Below, in pieces: positions 58,569 through 64,000 of a stretch of DNA of 64,000 bases. A program made the translations under genes and the position numbers. The notes beneath the pieces were generated by a model. That model had not been told where the DNA came from and searched no databases. It saw nothing but the letters and a program-made list of their open reading frames with translations. The DNA comes from Actinomycetes bacterium (lineage in GTDB: Bacteria > Actinomycetota > Acidimicrobiia > Acidimicrobiales > CADCSY01): positions 1 to 64,000 of the forward strand of contig JAODBP010000160.1 of the NCBI GenBank assembly GCA_025464025.1, read 5' to 3'. Positions within the stretch are counted from its first letter, which is position 1, and each line of letters begins with the position of its first letter.

Positions 58569-58715
58569 GGTTCCTCCACAGGTCCACGCCGTCCGATGTC
58601 AGCGGCTGGTCGGTCGTGGACGCGGGTGGGTGAGGTCGGTCCGGTCAGAGGGACGGGCTGTCACTCGCGAGGGGCGGGACCGTCACGTCCGATCGTCGGG
58701 TCAGGTCAAGTCAGG

Positions 58716-59434
<719 letters not shown>

Positions 59435-59438
<4 letters not shown>

Positions 59439-62164
59439 CCCGTCGTCACCTCCTCGGAGTCGTGGATCGTGCCGAGGTAGGCGGCGGCGACGGTCCGGTC
59501 GGCACGGATCGCGGCCGAGTCGCCCTCGGCGATCACCTGGCCGAAGTCCAGCACGTAGATGTGGTCGCACACCGAGAGCACGAGCGCCACGTCGTGGTCG
59601 ACGAGGAGCACGCCGACACCGGAGGCGGCGATGGTCCGGATGCGCTCGCCGAGCCACTTCGTCTCGGTGGTGTCGAGGCCGGCGGCGGGCTCGTCGAGCA
59701 GGAGGAGCTGGGGGTCGGCGGCGCAGGCCCGAGCGATCGAGACCAGTTGGCGCTCGCCCTGGCTCAGCTCGCCGGCCGTGCGCTCGTGCAGCGCCGAGAT
59801 GCCGACCAGGTCGAGGGCCCGATCGACGGCGTCGCGGCGGGCGTCGCCCCGGGCCGCGGCGGCCGCCGCGCTGACGTTCTCGCCCACGGTGAGGTCGTCG
59901 TAGAGCTCGAGCGACTGGAACGTGCGGGCCACGCCGGCCCGCACCCGACGGTAGGGGCGCATCCCGTCGACCCGCTCGCCGACCACCTCGACGGAGCCCC
60001 GGGCCGCGGCGAACCCGGTGATGGCGTCGATGACGCTGGTCTTCCCGGCACCGTTGGGCCCGATGAGGCCGACGACCGTGCCGGCCTCGACGTGGAGCGA
60101 CACCTCCGACACCGCCACCACACCGCCGTAGCGGACGGTGAGGTCGGCGACGTCGAGCACCCGGCCCCCGACCTCGACGGGTTCGCTCGGCGGCGCGGCG
60201 GCGACCGGGTCGGGCGGGGCGTGCCCCTTCGACCGGCGGAACCGGGCCAGGCGATCGGCGAGGGCGTGACCCGTGCTGGCGAGGCCCTCCGGGTGGGCGA
60301 GCAGGGTCACGATCAGCAGGATCGAGCTGATCGTGGGGAACCACTTGCCGAGGCTGACCCACTGGTCGGTGGCGTAGAAGACGATGCCGCCCGAGGCCAG
60401 GATGCCGGCGAGGACGCCGCCGTAGACCGACGTCACGCCGGCCAGGTAGACGGTCGAGAGCAGCAGGAGGTTGGTGATCGTCGAGAACGAGTCGAAGGTG
60501 ACGGTGCCCCGCCGGTAGGCGAGGAGGCTGCCACCGAGGCCGGCGATGAAGGACGCGATGGCGAAGCTGGCCACCTTCACGAGCGTGACGTTGACGCCGA
60601 TGCCGGCGGCCGAGCGCTCGTTGGCCCGGACGGCGAGCATGGCCGAGCCGAGCTTGCTGGTGCGCAGCCGGGCCACGCACCAGGCCACGGCGACGAGCGT
60701 GACCAGGCAGAGGAGGCCGAACTCGATGCGGGGGAAGGCCTTCCCGACGCCGACCGAGAGGTCGATGCCGAACAGCTCGGGCTGGACGGCCGTGGCGCCC
60801 TGCGAGCTCACGATCTGGGTGTTGCGGAACCACGCCCCCTCGATGGCGAACGCCAGGGCGAGGGTCACGACGCCGAGCGTCAGGCCGCGCAGCCGCAACG
60901 CCGGGAGCCCGACGAGCACGCCGATCACCGTCGACACGAGGGCGGCCAGCAGGGGAGCCAGCGGGAACGGGATGTTCCAGCTCTGGGTCAGGAAGCTCAA
61001 CGTGAAGGCGCCCACGCCGGCGAGGGCCATCTGGGCGAGCGAGACCTGCCCGGCGTAGCCCGTCACCACGACCAGCGACAGGGCGATCACGGCGAAGATG
61101 AAGGTGCCGATCACCGCGCCCCGCCAGTTGTCGTCGGTGACGACCAGGGCGACGACGCCGACGAGGAACCCGCCGATGGTCGGGAGCGCCAGGCCGCGGG
61201 GGCGGGGAGCGCGCCCGAGCGGTTGGCGCACGAGGAGGCCACGCACCGGCATGGCCCGCCCGGTGACGAGCAGCGCCACCAGGATGACGATCAGCGGCAC
61301 CAGCTCGGCCGAGCCGGTGCGAGGGAGCCACGAGTGCTGGGCCGCCAGGCTGCCCCCCTCGGACTGGAGCATCCCGATGGTGATGCCGCCGATGACCGTG
61401 GGCACCAGGGCGGCGAAGCCGCCGACGACGGCGGCGCCGAGGGCGGGGATGACGAAGAGGGTGTAGGTGATCGGGGTGAGCGGCGACAGCGGGGCGATCA
61501 GGATGCCGGCGGCACCGGCGACGGCGGCGCTGATCATCCAGTTGAACAGGGCGACGCGATCGGGGGAGACGCCGCTGACGAACGCACCGGTCTGGGTCTC
61601 GGCCGCGGCCCGGGTGGCGAGGCCGAACCTGGTCCACCGGTACAGTGCGGCGATGGCGATCGCCAGGGCGACCACGGTGAGGGCGAGGTAGAAGCGGTCC
61701 GACAGGAACGTGAGCGAGCCGACCTCCCACCGGTGGGCCGGGAAGATGGGGCGCACGCTGACCGGCGTCGTGCCGAACCGGATCGCCATGAGCTCCTGGA
61801 GCACGACGAGTACGCCGAGCGAGGCGACGGCCCGGGCCAGCGGCGGCGCGTCGCGCAGCGGTCGGAAGACGGCGAGGTGGAGCAGGGCGCCGAGGATCGC
61901 CACCAGGACGAGGGCGATCAGCGCGGCCAGCACGAACCCGACGTCGCTGCCCCCGACGTCGACCCGCGCCGGCAGGCCGGGGATCGGCACGATGAGCTGG
62001 CCCTCGCGCAGCCCGGCGTAGGTGTAGGCGGCGTACAGCGCCATGGCACCGGTGGCGAAGTTGACGACACCCGAGCTGCGGTACGTGAGCACCAAGGCCA
62101 GGGCAAGGGCGGCGTAGACGCCGCCGTTGCCGAGGCCGAAGAACAGGTAGGTCAGGTGCTGCAC
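59435..62164 (-). CDS. Fused LivH-LivM permease and LivG ATPase
   Basis: A 909-residue fusion. Residues 1 to about 290 are a LivH-type permease (YLFFGLGNGGVYAALALALVLTYRSSGVVNFATGAMA). About 320-620 is LivM (AVIGTFIFAVIALSLVVVTGYAGQVSLAQMALAGVGAF ... GVNVTLVKVASFAIASFIAGLGG). About 660-905 is LivG with LIGPNGAGKTSVIDAITG, ELSQGERQLVSIARA and LLLLDEPAAGLDTTE. These are three separate proteins in Escherichia coli; fusing them fixes a 1:1:1 ratio. It lies 10 bp after the binding-protein gene and overlaps livF. Confidence 0.92.
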
Positions 62165-62174
62165 GAACCCGCGA

Positions 62175-63491
62175 TCAGTCCTCGATCGGCGTGTCGCCGA
62201 CCGGCTCGAACGTCGTGGCCTGGCCCTTGTCGTCGAGCTTCGTCACGAGGCCACCGCGGACGCAGATGGCCGGCGATCCGGGGACGGCCTTGCCGTTGCA
62301 CCGGAAGTGGATGCCGCCGCCACCGGGCAGGAGCTTCGCCTTCATCGAGTGGAACGTCTTGATGACGTTCTCCTGCGTGACGTCGCCGGTGATGCCCTGG
62401 AGGGCGCTGTGGAAGGCCATGACGCTGATGAACATCAGCTGGGCGTTGGCGCCCTGGTTGACCTGGCCCGCCACCTTCGGGGCGATCTCCTTGTCGTAGA
62501 TCGCCAGGCCGGGGTCGTTGGGGTCGCCGACCGGCGCCGACGCCGACATGTTGATGCCCTTCAGGACCGACCCCGCGACCGCCTTGCGGGTGGAGTCGTC
62601 GACGCACTGCTGCACGAGCGTGACCGGACCGTCGAAGCCGGCGGCGGCGAGGCCATTCAGCACGGCGATGCAGGTCGAGCTGGCGCCGATGATGTGCACG
62701 AGGGCCGGGCCCCCCGCCACGATCTGCTGCATCTGGGGCGTCACGTCGGCGGCGGTGACGGGGATGCGCACGATCTCGAGCTCGATGCCCGCCTTCTTGA
62801 ACTCGGCCGGGCCCTCGCCGGACGCCTCGTAGAACGACGTGGCGGCCGGGACGTCGATCAGGGCGGCCACGACCTTCTCGACCTTGTTCTCCTTGGCCAC
62901 GTCGATCGGCAGCTTGGCCAGCACGGACAACGGGTTGCCGAGGGTGAAGGTGGTGTCGCTGTCGCCGGTGACCTTCGGGTCGGAGACGCCGTACAGCAGC
63001 GTGGGCACGCCGGCGGCCTTCAGTGGTGCGTAGACGGCGGAGACGACCTGGCTCTGGCCGATCACCACGGCGACCACGTCGTTCTGGATCATCTGGTTGG
63101 CGCAGTCGGCGGCGCCGCCGGGGTCGCCCTTGGTGTCGCACTCGACGACCTCGACCGGGTGGCCGCCGATGCCGCCGTAGCCGTCGAGGTAGGCGAACGT
63201 CGCCTTGGCGACGTCCTTCTCGATGGAGTTGTCCGAGGCCGCGCTGCGACCGTCGCTGACGACGCCGACCTTGACCGGGGTGCCCGTGGCCTGCTTGGCC
63301 GGACCGGTGAGGTCCTCGGTGCTCGAGGCACCGGCCACGGTGGTCGACGTGTCCGACTTCACCGTGGTGTCGGTGGCCTTGTCGCCCCCGGAGTCGCTGC
63401 CGCCGCAGGCCGACACCAGCACCACCGCGGCGATCGCCCCGATGGCCGCTCGCCGCCAACCGACAGCGCGAATGAACCTCTGCTCGACCAT
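62175..63491 (-). CDS. ABC transporter substrate-binding lipoprotein (branched-chain amino acid type)
   Basis: A 438-residue Peripla_BP_6 protein. The signal peptide AAIGAIAAVVLVSACGGSDSGG ends in a lipobox, so it is anchored to the outer face of the membrane. A Thr/Ser-rich linker follows, then PVKVGVVSDGRSAASDNSIEKDVAKATFAYLDGYGGIGGHPVEVVECDTKGD with the typical fold start. It delivers its ligand to the fused LivHMG-LivF pump encoded just downstream. The ATG is chosen over an upstream in-frame GTG; GGGGGG lies 6-7 nt before it. Confidence 0.92.
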   Translation of the reverse strand: MVEQRFIRAVGWRRAAIGAIAAVVLVSACGGSDSGGDKATDTTVKSDTSTTVAGASSTEDLTGPAKQATGTPVKVGVVSDGRSAASDNSIEKDVAKATFAYLDGYGGIGGHPVEVVECDTKGDPGGAADCANQMIQNDVVAVVIGQSQVVSAVYAPLKAAGVPTLLYGVSDPKVTGDSDTTFTLGNPLSVLAKLPIDVAKENKVEKVVAALIDVPAATSFYEASGEGPAEFKKAGIELEIVRIPVTAADVTPQMQQIVAGGPALVHIIGASSTCIAVLNGLAAAGFDGPVTLVQQCVDDSTRKAVAGSVLKGINMSASAPVGDPNDPGLAIYDKEIAPKVAGQVNQGANAQLMFISVMAFHSALQGITGDVTQENVIKTFHSMKAKLLPGGGGIHFRCNGKAVPGSPAICVRGGLVTKLDDKGQATTFEPVGDTPIED

Positions 63492-63540
63492 CCAAGACCC
63501 CCCTTGAAGCACAGAATGTGCGAATCGGCTAGCGAGAATG

Positions 63541-63591
63541 ACGTTATTCGCTCTTGGAGATCGTCGTCAACAGTTTGGACCGACCGGTCGG
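63541..63591 (-). promoter_or_regulatory. Promoter and palindromic operator of the liv-type operon
   Basis: On the minus strand TTGACG (63570-63565) and TAACGT (63546-63541) are 18 nt apart, leaving a leader of about 43 nt. Just upstream of the -35 box lies the perfect 12-bp palindrome CCGACCGGTCGG (63580-63591), a pattern common for TetR-type sites. A smaller GAAT...ATTC repeat overlaps the -10 box. Confidence 0.55.
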
Positions 63592-63655
63592 ACTGTAAAG
63601 CATGACGATGTCCCCGTGCCGGGATCGCCCGAACAGGGGGTGAGGGGCCGGGCGC

Positions 63656-63697
63656 GACGGAGGTCGGGCCGGCGAGGGGTCCGGCCCGACCTCCGTC
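63656..63697 (-). terminator. 17-bp perfect hairpin terminator
   Basis: GACGGAGGTCGGGCCGG (63656-63672) pairs exactly with CCGGCCCGACCTCCGTC (63681-63697); the loop is 8 nt. It starts 6 bp after the stop of the cut-off binding-protein gene and insulates it from the next operon. Confidence 0.7.
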
Positions 63698-63703
63698 CGA
63701 ACC

Positions 63704-64000
63704 TCAGCGCACGGTGCGGAACCGGATCGGGATGTCGAGCGGCATCATGCAGCCCTTGGTCCGATCCAGCGTGGGCAGCGGGCACGGGTAGTTGAACTTC
63801 ATCGTCGTGACCACGGTCGGCGCCAGGTTCGACGGCGAGTAGTAGGCCGGCAGGCCGGCCGGCATCGGGACGTTGTCCCGTCGGAACACGTCCTTCAGGT
63901 TCCGCAGGGCGACGACCATGCGGTCGGTGGTGACGTTGTTGCCCAGGCTGTAGATGGCCCGAGCCATGTTCCGCACGGTGAGGCACGAGCCGACCGGCGT
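63704..64000 (-). CDS. C-terminal part of an ABC substrate-binding protein (cut by window)
   Basis: Only the last 98 residues are present. They read TPVGSCLTVRNMARAIYSLGN through KFNYPCPLPTLDRTKGCMMPLDIPIRFRTVR. The end matches the C-terminus of the binding protein at 39625-41106 (VREIARAIESLG, VTTERM, FAYPCPLPT, PxRxRT), so the two are paralogues of one subfamily, different from the lipoprotein at 62175. The ligand is unknown. Confidence 0.8.
   Translation of the reverse strand, partial: TPVGSCLTVRNMARAIYSLGNNVTTDRMVVALRNLKDVFRRDNVPMPAGLPAYYSPSNLAPTVVTTMKFNYPCPLPTLDRTKGCMMPLDIPIRFRTVR

Overview
This is a very GC-rich, almost fully coding 64 kb chromosome segment with about 60 protein genes and one tRNA. 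Everything visible points to an actinobacterium, most likely of the class Acidimicrobiia. The reasons are a secreted protein built of GYWLA...FGDA repeats, which is a hallmark of that class; many genes that look leaderless (a TAnnnT hexamer 6-8 nt before an ATG or GTG); an Asp-type MurA; paired actinobacterial signalling families (STAS, GAF-ANTAR, SpoIIE-type phosphatase); a fused IcmF-type mutase; and Thr-rich lipoproteins. No insertion sequence, prophage, CRISPR array or replication origin was seen, so this reads as ordinary chromosome with a mixed set of metabolic and regulatory cassettes.

Layout. 1-4.7 kb: a cut-off HTH gene, a hypothetical gene, a GNAT acetyltransferase, an inositol-phosphatase/Nudix pair, MurA and an RpoD-type sigma factor. 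4.8-9.2 kb: a secreted repeat/SGNH-like protein, then a phosphonate-monoester-hydrolase-like enzyme, an HD-domain oxygenase of the PhnZ/TmpB type and a PhyH-type 2-oxoglutarate dioxygenase. These last three look like a complete oxidative pathway for phosphonate esters and are the most interesting system here. 9.3-14.5 kb: tRNA-Val(TAC), an ArsR-ArsC fusion with a clear operator and a VOC protein, a methyltransferase, a fatty-acid-hydroxylase/DoxX/lipoprotein operon, and PPK2. 14.5-25.7 kb: a secreted protein, formamidase AmiF, two small envelope proteins, a class A penicillin-binding protein, a zinc-ribbon coiled-coil protein, a histidine phosphatase, an MFS transporter, RsgA, two tiny membrane ORFs and Lgt.

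25.8-36.7 kb: a TatA plus two ferritin-like exported proteins in one operon, a cupredoxin lipoprotein, a second carbon-nitrogen hydrolase, a 29-residue membrane protein, a WYL regulator with an N-acyl-D-amino-acid deacylase and an SDR, a TetR/MFS efflux pair with twin operators, and a SpoIIE-type phosphatase. 36.7-45 kb: an arylsulfatase, a branched-chain-type substrate-binding protein behind a promoter carrying two palindromes, and an operon of small membrane protein, NoeA-like methyltransferase and membrane sulfatase-fold enzyme. 45-52.8 kb: quinone oxidoreductase plus SDR, STAS, GAF-ANTAR, flavodoxin, MarR with a perfect operator in front of IcmF, and a DUF2231-Rieske protein. 52.8-58.6 kb: a second-messenger and sensory block (GGDEF-EAL, pseudo-receiver LuxR, PAS-LuxR, chemoreceptor). 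58.7-64 kb: a compact branched-chain-amino-acid-type ABC operon in which LivH, LivM and LivG are one polypeptide, and the end of another substrate-binding protein.

Gene packing is tight: nine same-strand neighbours overlap by a few bases at GTGA, ATGA or TGATG, and three convergent pairs share their stop codons in a CTAG. All functions are read from protein motifs and context alone; no database search was possible.
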